Of a DNA stretch of 64,000 nt, positions 1-8,499 are shown in pieces. Position 1 is the first letter of the stretch, and every line of letters starts with the position of its first letter. The position numbers and the translations under genes are program-made. The stretch comes from Salinimicrobium marinum (GTDB lineage: Bacteria > Bacteroidota > Bacteroidia > Flavobacteriales > Flavobacteriaceae). The DNA is taken from assembly GCF_014651535.1 (NCBI RefSeq), contig NZ_BMXB01000002.1, forward strand, positions 186,001 to 250,000. The letters run 5' to 3'. The notes below the pieces were generated by a model, which had not been told where the DNA came from, searched no databases, and worked only from the letters and a program-made list of their open reading frames with translations.

Positions 1-2
1 TG

Positions 3-476
3 AGGGATTCAGCAGCCGATGACCATAGTCCTGTTAGCGAGGCAACTTTGCGGACTATTATACAACTGGAAGAAAAAGGTGAGTTTTACGACGAAGTAGT
101 GCAGCTTTTTGCAGTATGTCCTTTAAGGGATGCTTCAGATATTACAAACAGTTATCAATTTTTTAAGGATAGAGCAGTACCTTTTGTTTTGTCCTGTTAT
201 AAATATGTTTGGATGAACCCGTGGTGGGCGGTCACCCTGAATGAAAAAAATGAGCCTAATTGGATTCTTAAAGAAACCCGAAAAAGGTCCCAGGATTTGC
301 CAGATCTTTTTTCCCCAACAGGGGCAATTTGGATTGCTAAAATTGAAGATCTAAAAAGGGACAAAACCTTTTACGGCAAAGGACATATTTTTTGGGAAAT
401 GGACTGGAAAAAAGCAGTGGATATTGATAACAAAGAAGATGTGGAGTTGGCTACAGCTTTGAAAACTCTCTTGTAA
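3..476 (+). CDS. pseF: Pseudaminic acid cytidylyltransferase PseF, 5'-truncated by the window edge
   Basis: This is the C-terminal part of a CMP-sugar synthetase; the reading frame is already open at base 3. The first visible residues, RDSAADDHSPVSEATL, fit the conserved substrate-binding segment of CMP-nonulosonate synthetases. Further on are a KRSQDLPDLFSPTGAIW stretch and the terminal DIDNKEDVELA motif that closes this family. It should activate pseudaminic acid with CTP to CMP-Pse in the cytoplasm. The assignment to Pse rather than Neu or Leg rests mainly on the pseH-pseG-pseI genes directly downstream. The N-terminal nucleotide-binding half lies outside the window. An ATG-like start near position 48 is only a TTG inside the gene. 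Confidence 0.85.
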   Translation, partial: RDSAADDHSPVSEATLRTIIQLEEKGEFYDEVVQLFAVCPLRDASDITNSYQFFKDRAVPFVLSCYKYVWMNPWWAVTLNEKNEPNWILKETRKRSQDLPDLFSPTGAIWIAKIEDLKRDKTFYGKGHIFWEMDWKKAVDIDNKEDVELATALKTLL

Positions 477-496
477 ATTGTTTCGCTAGTTCTTAT

Positions 497-1033
497 ATGA
501 AAACGAAGGATATATTTATTGAAAGGCTACAAGAACTGGAGGCTCCAGAAGGGTTTGCTTGGGAGCTAATAAATAAAAGCCACGCCCCTGTAGTGGTAAA
601 ATGGAGGAACGATCCAGCCATTCTTTCCTTTATGGAAATGGACAACAAGTTAAAGCTCGAAGATCAAATTGCATTTCTTGAAAACTATTGTTTATATGAT
701 AGGGTAGATATTATTCTTTTCTCTAAGAATAAGCCAGTAGGAGTATTCAATATTAAAAATTTGGATTCCCAGCCAGAATATGGTGCAATTATAGGGGAAG
801 CTGAGTATAGGGGGAAAGGTCTGGGGACGAAGGTAAAATTGCTGATTTTTAAGTATTGGTTTTGCACCTTAAATAAAGAAACAATTTATTCCAGGAATAA
901 AAAGTTGAATGAGAAGATAATAAAATCCAATATTTCCTGGGGATTTGAAAAATTTGGGGAGGATGAGGATCTTGTATTGCTAAAATTGGAAAAAGATGAT
1001 TTTATAAATGTAAGCCTCAAAAAGTTCAATTAA
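497..1033 (+). CDS. pseH: PseH-like GNAT N-acetyltransferase
   Basis: A 178-residue GNAT-fold protein of the usual PseH size. It carries the acetyl-CoA pyrophosphate-binding loop EYRGKGLGTKVK around residues 100-112 and a MEMDNKLKLEDQIAF region typical of sugar-nucleotide acetyltransferases. PseH acetylates the 4-amino group of UDP-4-amino-4,6-dideoxy-AltNAc in the third step of the pseudaminic acid pathway. It starts 20 bp after pseF, and its stop codon shares one base with the pseG start (TAATG), so translation is probably coupled. A formyltransferase gene lies nearby, so the acyl group actually installed in this strain is uncertain. The name depends largely on the pse context. Confidence 0.75.
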   Translation: MKTKDIFIERLQELEAPEGFAWELINKSHAPVVVKWRNDPAILSFMEMDNKLKLEDQIAFLENYCLYDRVDIILFSKNKPVGVFNIKNLDSQPEYGAIIGEAEYRGKGLGTKVKLLIFKYWFCTLNKETIYSRNKKLNEKIIKSNISWGFEKFGEDEDLVLLKLEKDDFINVSLKKFN

Positions 1034-2007
1034 TGAAAGTCTTTTTTCTGACAGAATATTCAAAAAGCGTTGGTTTTGGGCATTTAAGCAGGTGTTCATC
1101 CCTGGCAGATGCATTTCAAGAGAAAGGGTATGAAGTTGAGTTTTTGATTAGAGAGTGGAAGGATGAAGCATTGAACCTGGATTATCCAAAGAAAAAGGTG
1201 GAATGGCAGAATACCGAAGAAATAAGGAGGTTGGTTTCAAAAGAAGACCTTATTGTTTTCGATTCTTATAGGGTCCCCGTGGAAACCCTTGACAAAATTG
1301 CAGCAGAATTTCCCTATGTGTTATCTATAGCTGATTCAAAACTGAATTTTTCAAACAATGGTGTTGTAATACTTGGAAGTGTGTATGGAAAAGAAATGGA
1401 CTTTTCTTCTTCCGGTAAAAATAAACTTGATTTCCTGGCAGGACCAGAATATATGCTTTTCAGAAAAATATTTTGGAACATTGAAAAAAAGAAACTGCAA
1501 AATACTATTGAAACAGTTCTCATTAGTTTAGGAGGGCATGCAAATAGCGAAGTGCTCGAGAGGGTGATTGCAACATTATCTCTTTATTTGAACAATGCGG
1601 TTATCAAAATACTTGGCAATGCTGATATTCAGGTGCCGGATAGGGTTGAAAGGTTGGGTTTTCTAAATCCTTTAGATTTGTTGGAGGAATATAAAGCAGC
1701 CGACCTTATAATCACTAACGGAGGACAAAGCCTTAATGAGGTGATTTTGTTGGGCATTCCGGCAATAGGTATTTCTTTAGTCGATAACCAAAACAAGAAT
1801 ATACAAACCTGGAACGAAAGGGGTATATTAAAGAATAATATAAATGTAGGTTCTGAGGATTTTCCGAAGGAGTTGGAAGATGCAATAATCGAGATTAAAG
1901 ATCTTTCAAAGCGGATAGAACGTACTGCAAGAGGAACTGATATGGTTGACTATAAAGGGGCTTTAAGAGTAGTAGAGTATATAAAGAAGAAATGCGCCAA
2001 TGCCTAG
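1033..2007 (+). CDS. pseG: UDP-2,4-diacetamido-2,4,6-trideoxy-altropyranose hydrolase PseG
   Basis: A 324-residue GT-B-like hydrolase. The N-terminal GFGHLSRCSSLADAF motif (about residues 14-28) is the PseG signature containing the catalytic His region. The C-terminal half has the nucleotide-binding ITNGGQSLNEVILLGIPAI segment (about residues 231-249). PseG removes UDP from the altropyranose intermediate to give the free sugar used by PseI. It is translationally linked to pseH upstream, and a gap of about 70 bp precedes pseI. Nothing unusual is visible and the length fits the family. Confidence 0.88.
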   Translation: MKVFFLTEYSKSVGFGHLSRCSSLADAFQEKGYEVEFLIREWKDEALNLDYPKKKVEWQNTEEIRRLVSKEDLIVFDSYRVPVETLDKIAAEFPYVLSIADSKLNFSNNGVVILGSVYGKEMDFSSSGKNKLDFLAGPEYMLFRKIFWNIEKKKLQNTIETVLISLGGHANSEVLERVIATLSLYLNNAVIKILGNADIQVPDRVERLGFLNPLDLLEEYKAADLIITNGGQSLNEVILLGIPAIGISLVDNQNKNIQTWNERGILKNNINVGSEDFPKELEDAIIEIKDLSKRIERTARGTDMVDYKGALRVVEYIKKKCANA

Positions 2008-2075
2008 GAAAGTAACATTACAAATGTTAATTTAAATGTGACCTATTTTTGTGGAATAAACTAAATAAAGACAAA

Positions 2076-3092
2076 ATGAAAGAAAGTAATTTATATATCA
2101 TTGCAGAATTATCTGCTAACCATAACAATGATTTTGATTTGGCAGTAAAAACTATTGAGGCAATGGCAAAAGCAGGAGCCGACGCTGTAAAGGTTCAGAC
2201 TTATACTGCAGATGCCATGACCATAGACGTGAAGGATGATGATAATCCTTATTTTCAACCAAAAGATTCAGGGTTATGGAAAGGCTACAGACTCTATGAT
2301 TTGTACACAGAAGCTTCCATGCCGTATGAGTGGCAACCAAAACTGCAAAAAATTTCAGAAGATTTAGGGATGGAATTTTTTAGTTCCCCGTTTGACATTG
2401 CGGGAGTGGATTTCCTGGAAACGCTCAATGTGCCACGGTACAAAATTGCTTCCTTTGAAATCACAGATATCCCGTTGATCAAACACGCGGCTTCAAAAAT
2501 GAAGCCTATGATCATTTCAACAGGTTTGGCAGAGATCGAAGATATTGAGTTGGCAGTGCAAGCCTGTAGGGAAGTGGGTAATGATGATATTACCTTATTG
2601 AAATGTACTTCACAATATCCTGCCACTGTTGAAGATGCAAACCTATTGACAATGCCAGATATTAAGGAAAGGTTTGGTGTTAAGGTGGGGGTTTCAGACC
2701 ATACTCTGGGAAGTGCCGTACCAGTGGTTGCAGTGAGCCTCGGGGCGCAAGTAATTGAGAAACATTTTATTCTTGAGCGTTCCCAAGGAGGTGCCGATTC
2801 GGCTTTTTCTATGGAACCTGATGAATTTGCTGCCATGGTGAAAGCTGCCCGTGAAGCAGAAAAAGCACTTGGAAAAGTGGTTTATGAAGTGACCGAACCC
2901 AATAAAACAAGAAGAAGATCACTCTTTGTTGTAGAAGACATCAAAGAAGGGGAAGTTTTTTCTGAAAAAAATATACGATCTATACGACCAGGGCATGGTT
3001 TAGCACCAAAATATTATAATTCTGTACTAGGAAAAAAAGCCAGACAGGATATTAAGCGGGGTCAGCCTTTGTCCAATGAACATTTTGAATAG
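2076..3092 (+). CDS. pseI: Pseudaminic acid synthase PseI
   Basis: A NeuB-family synthase that condenses the 6-deoxy-altropyranose intermediate with phosphoenolpyruvate to give pseudaminic acid. Motifs in order are AELSANHNND, FFSSPFD, KIASFEITDIPLI, LLKCTSQYPA, VGVSDHTLGS and IEKHFILERSQGGADSAFS. The last is the Pse-type form rather than the GPDH form of Neu/Leg synthases. A C-terminal SAF (antifreeze-like) domain with RSIRPGHGLAP ends the protein. An upstream in-frame TTG at 2049 would add nine residues, but the ATG at 2076 places the conserved N-terminus correctly and is preferred. It is the strongest single marker for pseudaminic acid in the locus. Confidence 0.93.
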   Translation: MKESNLYIIAELSANHNNDFDLAVKTIEAMAKAGADAVKVQTYTADAMTIDVKDDDNPYFQPKDSGLWKGYRLYDLYTEASMPYEWQPKLQKISEDLGMEFFSSPFDIAGVDFLETLNVPRYKIASFEITDIPLIKHAASKMKPMIISTGLAEIEDIELAVQACREVGNDDITLLKCTSQYPATVEDANLLTMPDIKERFGVKVGVSDHTLGSAVPVVAVSLGAQVIEKHFILERSQGGADSAFSMEPDEFAAMVKAAREAEKALGKVVYEVTEPNKTRRRSLFVVEDIKEGEVFSEKNIRSIRPGHGLAPKYYNSVLGKKARQDIKRGQPLSNEHFE

Positions 3093-3163
3093 ATTCTTTT
3101 ATTGATTTTTAACCATGATGTTCATTTAATACTTTGATTTAAAGTAAAACGATAGTACCGGAA

Positions 3164-3844
3164 ATGGAAACCTTTATTATTTTATCGGAGAAAAGTTGGC
3201 ACAAACCCCTCTTTGAGTCCCTGAAAAAAAATCTTTCGGAGTATCATTGGGTTTTAATAGATGAAAAAGACCAATTTTCTTTTGATGAATTAGAAGAACT
3301 TAAACCCGGTAAAATATTTATTCCACATTGGTCCTATATTATTCCGGCTTCCATTTATGAGAAGTTTGAGTGCGTGGTTTTCCACGAAACAGACCTTCCT
3401 TATGGAAGGGGAGGTAGTCCCATTCAGAATTTAATAGCGCGGGGTTTAAATCATACAAAGATAACTGCTTTAAAAGCAGGAAAAGGATTGGATACTGGAC
3501 CAATCTATTTAAAAAAGGATTTAAATTTAAATGGTACCACCAAAGAAATCTTCCTGCGCTGTTCGGAAATAATTGAAGAGATGATTGAAGAAATTATTCA
3601 GGAAGGAATGGAGCCAGTTCCGCAGAAAGGGGATGTAGTGGAATTTAAAAGAAGGAAACCCGAAGACGGTAACCTTAATGACCTGTCAGAAACAGGAAAG
3701 GTATACGATTTTATAAGGATGTTGGACTGTGAAGGATATCCACCGGCTTATATTGAAAACGAAAATTTTCGGTTTGAATTTACCCGTGCTTCATTAAAAT
3801 CAGAAAAAGAAATTATAGCAGATGTTAGAATCATTAAGAAATAA
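3164..3844 (+). CDS. Formyltransferase-family protein
   Basis: A 226-residue protein resembling the N-terminal catalytic domain of methionyl-tRNA formyltransferase and sugar N-formyltransferases. The FHETDLPYGRGGSPIQNLI segment matches the family HxSxLPxxRG motif with its catalytic His. GLDTGPIYLKK supplies the catalytic Asp region. It lacks the C-terminal tRNA-binding domain. With its position after pseI, this argues for formylation of an amino sugar, possibly Pse or a precursor, using N10-formyl-tetrahydrofolate. It overlaps the PIG-L deacetylase gene by 23 bp, so the two are probably co-translated and may act in turn: deacetylate, then formylate. The substrate is inferred, not shown. Confidence 0.7.
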   Translation: METFIILSEKSWHKPLFESLKKNLSEYHWVLIDEKDQFSFDELEELKPGKIFIPHWSYIIPASIYEKFECVVFHETDLPYGRGGSPIQNLIARGLNHTKITALKAGKGLDTGPIYLKKDLNLNGTTKEIFLRCSEIIEEMIEEIIQEGMEPVPQKGDVVEFKRRKPEDGNLNDLSETGKVYDFIRMLDCEGYPPAYIENENFRFEFTRASLKSEKEIIADVRIIKK

Positions 3845-4532
3845 AAAAATTTTAATCGTAGTAGCACATCCCGATGATGAACTTCTGGGTTTGGGGGCTA
3901 CAATGTATCAGCTAAATAACGATTATTCCTGTATAACCAGGGTAGTTATCCTTGGGGAAGGTATTACTTCCCGGGCAGAAGTGAGGGATCCTGAAAAATG
4001 GGAGAAAGAGCTGAAAATACATAGAGAAAATATAAAAAATGCTCAGGAAGCAATTGGTTATGGTTCTGTAGGCATCTATGATTTTCCCGATAATCGTTTT
4101 GATACTGTTTCTTTGTTGGACATCATCAAAGTTATTGAAAAGGAAAAGCAGGATTTCGATCCAGAAGTGATCTTTACCCATCACGGTGGGGATGTGAATG
4201 TAGATCACCAGCGTACTTTTGAGGCTGTGGTAACGGCTACCCGACCTATGAAAGATGAGAGGGTGAAAACAGTGATCACATTTGAAACTCCTTCAGGAAC
4301 CGAATGGAGGGCGGCGACAGATCCGCGGCATTTTGTGCCGAATATGTACGTAAGTGTGAGCGAAGAGGCAATTGAAGCAAAAATAAGGGGTATGGAAAGC
4401 TACGAATTTGAGAAAAGGCAGTATCCGCATCCACGTTCCCCTGAGGCTTTAAAAATCCAGGCACAACGCTGGGGAATTGCTGTGGGCAAAGATTTTGCAG
4501 AAGCCTTTACAGTTGTGAGAAGCATAAACTAA
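3822..4532 (+). CDS. PIG-L family N-deacetylase
   Basis: A 236-residue zinc-dependent deacetylase of the PIG-L/LmbE family. The metal-binding AHPDDE motif lies at residues 15-20, and the second metal-site segment HHGGDVNVDHQRTFEAV lies near residues 120-136. PIG-L enzymes remove N-acetyl groups from GlcNAc-type sugars or related substrates. The start overlaps the end of the formyltransferase gene, and both sit directly behind pseI. This suggests it trims an N-acyl group from a nonulosonic acid or another residue of this glycan. No signal peptide is visible, so a cytoplasmic location is expected. Confidence 0.8.
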   Translation: MLESLRNKKILIVVAHPDDELLGLGATMYQLNNDYSCITRVVILGEGITSRAEVRDPEKWEKELKIHRENIKNAQEAIGYGSVGIYDFPDNRFDTVSLLDIIKVIEKEKQDFDPEVIFTHHGGDVNVDHQRTFEAVVTATRPMKDERVKTVITFETPSGTEWRAATDPRHFVPNMYVSVSEEAIEAKIRGMESYEFEKRQYPHPRSPEALKIQAQRWGIAVGKDFAEAFTVVRSIN

Positions 4533-4551
4533 GATTATAAAAATGTACTGA

Positions 4552-5565
4552 ATGGCCTCGAAAAGAATTAGAAACCTTTTTTTAATTACCAATACCACTC
4601 ATCTCTTAAATGTCAAAACCTATATTGACACCCATGCTGATGCAGATAATTATATGGTGGTAAACATTAGAAGGTTTTCTGGCCATGAAGATTTTTGCAA
4701 TAGAATAAATCAGGATCCCAAAATTGAACTATTAGAGGTTATTTATGTAGATCAACAAAGAAAACCTCCGTTCCATTACCTCGAGATATTTTCTACAATG
4801 TTTAAGGTGAAACAAATAAAAGAAAAGCAAAAATCTTTCGATAATGTCTTTTTTTCTAATTACAACTCCTGGATCCAGCATTACATTTTAAAGCAGTACA
4901 ATCCCAAGAAAACAGTTCTGATTAGTGATGGTACTGGGATCATACCTATTGCTTCGTTGAGGAAGGAAGATAAAAATATTCCCTTTAAGGGCAGTAAATT
5001 CTTCATTAACAATATCCTCGGTTTATCCCCTGTAGAAAATTTGCATTTTTACTCGCCCTGGGAGCTGAATGTTGCAACATCAGATTCCGTGGAGGTTTTT
5101 AATTTTAAATCTTCCGCTACTACAAAAATCAAGAAAGAAAAAATTTATTTTGTAGGGAGTCCATTAGTAGAACTTGGTTACCTTAATAAAGAAAAACACC
5201 TCAAATATCTTAAAATGATCAGAAGTCGGTTTCACGATGGGGAAATTTTCTATTTCTCTCATCGACGGGAAAAGGATGAAAACCTGAGAGAATACGAATT
5301 CTTTGGAAAAATTGTTCGTGACAACATACCATTTGAGGAGAGAATGGAGGTGGAAAAAGAATTGCCGGGTATGGTAATTTCATACATCTCTTCAGTATTG
5401 ATAAACCTGCCGCAGGTATACCCACAACTTGAGTTTAATTATCTTTACTTAGATGAAGGGGATATTCCTGAAGGGACAAAATTCAAAGATCGATATGATA
5501 TTTTGGAACAAAATTTTCAAAAAATGAAAAGAGATAATTTCAAAGAATTAAAATTAGATAAATAA
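4552..5565 (+). CDS. GT52/polysialyltransferase-like glycosyltransferase, candidate pseudaminyltransferase
   Basis: A 337-residue protein with the pattern of bacterial sialyltransferases of the GT52/GT38 type. An acidic-Gly element, ISDGTG, lies at about residues 124-129, and FYFSHRREKDE near residue 236 occupies the place of the HP motif. A late SSVLINLP segment (about 281) matches the family Ser-rich motif that contacts CMP. It follows genes that make and edit CMP-Pse, so transfer of Pse from CMP-Pse to an acceptor glycan is the likely role. The HP motif is HR here, so the family call is by overall pattern. Donor and acceptor specificity are inferred. Confidence 0.6.
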   Translation: MASKRIRNLFLITNTTHLLNVKTYIDTHADADNYMVVNIRRFSGHEDFCNRINQDPKIELLEVIYVDQQRKPPFHYLEIFSTMFKVKQIKEKQKSFDNVFFSNYNSWIQHYILKQYNPKKTVLISDGTGIIPIASLRKEDKNIPFKGSKFFINNILGLSPVENLHFYSPWELNVATSDSVEVFNFKSSATTKIKKEKIYFVGSPLVELGYLNKEKHLKYLKMIRSRFHDGEIFYFSHRREKDENLREYEFFGKIVRDNIPFEERMEVEKELPGMVISYISSVLINLPQVYPQLEFNYLYLDEGDIPEGTKFKDRYDILEQNFQKMKRDNFKELKLDK

Positions 5566-5569
5566 ATTC

Positions 5570-6445
5570 ATGAGGGATTTTTCAGTAATAATACCTACCT
5601 ACAATAATGCAGTTACAGTAATAAGATCTATTAATTGTGTTATTAAACAGACATTCACCAATTGGGAATTAGTTATTGTAGATGACGGTTCAACGGACGA
5701 TACAGAAAAGCAAATTGCTCCATTTTTAGAAGATGAAAGGATAAAGTATGTTAAACAGAAGAACCAGGGAGTTACTGTCGCAAGGAACCACGGCGTTTCC
5801 GTAACAACAGGAGAGTTTATTTGTTTTCTCGACAGCGATGATCAGGTAAGTGAGAAGTGGTTAAAAGATTTTTATGATGTGAAGGATGCTGATACAGGTT
5901 ACATAAGTTGTGGTTATATTATAAGAGGTGAAAAATTGTTCCCAAGAATAAAAAAGAACATTTCAGATGCAAAATATTCTTCTTTAGCAGGCACTTTTTC
6001 CATAAGAAGGGATGTTTTTAATCAAATAGACGGCTATGATATTTTATTGTCGCAAAGTACCAACTGGGAAATGACTGCTCGTGCTGTTGAATACTGTAAA
6101 AAACAAAACCTCAGCATTGACTATACAAATAATTGCAATTTTGAATACAATGTGCATAATGATCCTGTGAGGAAAAAAGCACGGGATAGACAAAGAGCAG
6201 AGGCTACTTTATATTTACATAATAAGTATAAAGATTCAGGAGTTCTTCATTTTAGAAAAAATGGTTTTTTAAAATCTTCTGCAATAAATTATGTAAGGGT
6301 AGGTGAAATAAAAAAAAGTAGAGAGGTATTCCACAAGCTATTAAAAGAAGATTTTTCATTAAAAAATGTGGCTAACTTAATAGCTTTTGAAATTCCATTC
6401 GTAAGAAGAAAATTGTGGGTTAGAAAATTTCCTAATAAAGAGTAG
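5570..6445 (+). CDS. Glycosyltransferase family 2
   Basis: A 291-residue GT-A glycosyltransferase. The N-terminal FSVIIPTYNN strand, ELVIVDDGSTDDT nucleotide-binding segment and CFLDSDDQV (DxD-type metal site) appear in order within the first 105 residues. No membrane segment is evident, so it acts on the cytoplasmic face. It starts 4 bp after the preceding gene, and the next GT4 gene follows after another 4 bp. This GT2-GT4 pair closely resembles the pair at 19424-21489, with shared phrases such as NWELVIVDDGS and VARNHGV, so one pair is probably a duplicate of the other. Sugar specificity is unknown. Confidence 0.85.
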   Translation: MRDFSVIIPTYNNAVTVIRSINCVIKQTFTNWELVIVDDGSTDDTEKQIAPFLEDERIKYVKQKNQGVTVARNHGVSVTTGEFICFLDSDDQVSEKWLKDFYDVKDADTGYISCGYIIRGEKLFPRIKKNISDAKYSSLAGTFSIRRDVFNQIDGYDILLSQSTNWEMTARAVEYCKKQNLSIDYTNNCNFEYNVHNDPVRKKARDRQRAEATLYLHNKYKDSGVLHFRKNGFLKSSAINYVRVGEIKKSREVFHKLLKEDFSLKNVANLIAFEIPFVRRKLWVRKFPNKE

Positions 6446-6449
6446 ATTA

Positions 6450-7598
6450 ATGAAAGTATTATTTGTAATTGATACTCTGAATGGTTCAGGTGCAGAGCGG
6501 AGTTTGGTTGAAATATCACAGCATTTTAAAAAGTTTACTCCGGTATTTGCGCACCTCTATACAGGAGATCAATTAAAGCCCAATTTGGAAGATGCCGGAA
6601 TAAAAGTATATTCCTTAAATATTCCCGGTTCACGAAACTTTTCAAAAGCAGCAAAAGAACTGGAAAAAATCTATGAAAAGGAGAAACCAGACATAATCCA
6701 TTCCACTTTATTTCGATCGGATGCTGTAACACGTAAGTTAAAATCGAATTTTGACATCCCCCTGATAAGTAGTTTTGTGAATAATTCCTATAACGAACTG
6801 CGTTTTCAAAACCAGCCACTTTCTATGCAATTTAAACTGAAGATGGTTCAATTATATGATACCTATACTTCAAGAAAAGTCGATTATTTTATCTCTAATT
6901 CTGAAACTATCAAGCAATCTAAGGCGAAATCTACGCTGGTGAATTTAGATAAAGTCAAAGTAATCTACAGGGGGAGGGATATTGATAAATTCGCAAATGT
7001 AGAGCAAACAGAAGATTTAGAAGGTTTAAAAAAATCCTTGGGGATAGAAAATAAGAAGGTGTTACTGAATGTAAGCCGACTCATTGAGCGAAAAGGGCAA
7101 TTAGACATGGTAAATGCCATGCCAGCCATTTTGAAAAAGTTTCCCGATACAGTACTTTTAATAGCAGGTCACGGCGTTTATGAAGAGAAATTAAACAAAC
7201 GAGCAAAAGAAGTTGGTCTTGAAAATAAAATTAAAGTACTAGGAAGACGACCAGACGTGCCGCAGCTGCTTGCTATTGCAGATCTTTTTGTGTACCCCAG
7301 TTATTTTGAGGGTTTGCCGGGCGCATTAATAGAAGCGATGTTAACGGAAAAAATCATTGTATGCTCCGATATTCCAGAAAATATGGAATGTGTAGATGAA
7401 AATTCTGCCATTATCTTTAAAAGGGGAGACGTAAAAGACCTCACCGAAAAGGTTTTGGCTGCTATGGACAATGAGCAGAAGTTTGAAGTTTTGGGAAAAA
7501 ATGCCCGGAAGATTGCTGCAGAAAAATTTGATATCAATCAAATTGCAATGGAATATGAAAAGACTTACGACCAAGTGATAATATCAAAAGCACGATAA
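6450..7598 (+). CDS. Glycosyltransferase family 4
   Basis: A 382-residue GT-B retaining glycosyltransferase. The N-terminal half has the acceptor-side GSGAERSLVEIS motif. The C-terminal half has LNVSRLIERKGQLDMV and the donor-binding YPSYFEGLPGALIEAM segment with the family E-x7-E arrangement. It is similar along its length to the protein at 20320-21489: both start MKV with GAE-SL, HLY-GD and IIHSTLF-D. It is packed tightly in the large plus-strand operon. Acceptor and donor are unknown. Confidence 0.87.
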   Translation: MKVLFVIDTLNGSGAERSLVEISQHFKKFTPVFAHLYTGDQLKPNLEDAGIKVYSLNIPGSRNFSKAAKELEKIYEKEKPDIIHSTLFRSDAVTRKLKSNFDIPLISSFVNNSYNELRFQNQPLSMQFKLKMVQLYDTYTSRKVDYFISNSETIKQSKAKSTLVNLDKVKVIYRGRDIDKFANVEQTEDLEGLKKSLGIENKKVLLNVSRLIERKGQLDMVNAMPAILKKFPDTVLLIAGHGVYEEKLNKRAKEVGLENKIKVLGRRPDVPQLLAIADLFVYPSYFEGLPGALIEAMLTEKIIVCSDIPENMECVDENSAIIFKRGDVKDLTEKVLAAMDNEQKFEVLGKNARKIAAEKFDINQIAMEYEKTYDQVIISKAR

Positions 7599-7606
7599 AC
7601 AAGAGA

Positions 7607-8470
7607 ATGAGGAATAAATTGTATTCAGCATTAAGCAGCTTCCATTTCTTTTTTAAAAAGAAATACGCCTACAGGTTAAGGGTGCTTGCTTATCATACAG
7701 TGCCAGATGAAATAGTATTTGAGAAGCAGTTAATTTACCTTAAATCCCAGTACAATATTATTAATATAGAAACTTTGAAATCCCATTTCAGGGATAACCA
7801 ACCATTGCCTAAAAATCCGTTATTGATCACTTTTGATGACGGGGATGTTACTGTACTTAGTAAGGGTTTACCTGTACTTAAGAAACATAATCTTAGTAGC
7901 TGTTTGTTTATTATTACGGGTTTAATAAATACCTCAAAAGATGTTTGGATAAAGAGGATAGAGGCTAAGGAAATGAAAGAAGGTAAAACCTATCTTCAGG
8001 CAAGGGAAGTGGTGAAAAGTTTTAAACAATTATCCAATGTTGAACGTCTTGGGAGAATGGAAGAATATCCCGAAGTGTCTAAACCACAATTGACCGCCGA
8101 AGATTTGAAGGAATTGAGTCAAAATGGAATGTTTATAGCAAACCATACCCACACCCATCCCATGCTCGATAAATGTTCTCCAGAAGAAATTTCAGAAGAA
8201 CTAACTGAAGCAAAAAAAGTATTTGAAAATTTGCAGTTTTCTGGATTTGATGTATTTGCCTATCCAAATGGAAATGCCGATGAACAAACCACTAAAATCT
8301 TGAAAAAATTCAGGATGGAACTTGTGTTTCTGTTTGACCACAAGATCAATAAAAAAAATATGGATCCACTTAACATTTCGCGCATCAGAGTTGATAGCGA
8401 TATTGAAATGACGGAATTTAAAGCGAAAGTTTCGGGGGCACATCCGTTTTTCTTTCATCTTAGAAAGTAG
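7607..8470 (+). CDS. NodB-type polysaccharide deacetylase
   Basis: A 287-residue carbohydrate esterase family 4 protein. LRVLAYHTVPDE is the family's first segment. LITFDDGDVT carries the catalytic and metal-binding Asp pair, and FIANHTHTHPML carries the HxxxH metal ligands. FDVFAYPNGNADEQ near residue 215 is the late active-site motif. It should remove N-acetyl groups from an amino sugar in the glycan. No clear signal peptide is visible. It sits 8 bp after a GT4 gene in the operon. A second, divergent NodB-like protein lies at 16575-17555. Confidence 0.85.
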   Translation: MRNKLYSALSSFHFFFKKKYAYRLRVLAYHTVPDEIVFEKQLIYLKSQYNIINIETLKSHFRDNQPLPKNPLLITFDDGDVTVLSKGLPVLKKHNLSSCLFIITGLINTSKDVWIKRIEAKEMKEGKTYLQAREVVKSFKQLSNVERLGRMEEYPEVSKPQLTAEDLKELSQNGMFIANHTHTHPMLDKCSPEEISEELTEAKKVFENLQFSGFDVFAYPNGNADEQTTKILKKFRMELVFLFDHKINKKNMDPLNISRIRVDSDIEMTEFKAKVSGAHPFFFHLRK

Positions 8471-8499
8471 AATGATCAATTTAATCAACATCTGTAAAT

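Noticed and set aside
2049-2075. TTG start giving a longer PseI
   Set aside because: The extra residues match nothing in the family, and the ATG at 2076 places the conserved N-terminus correctly.
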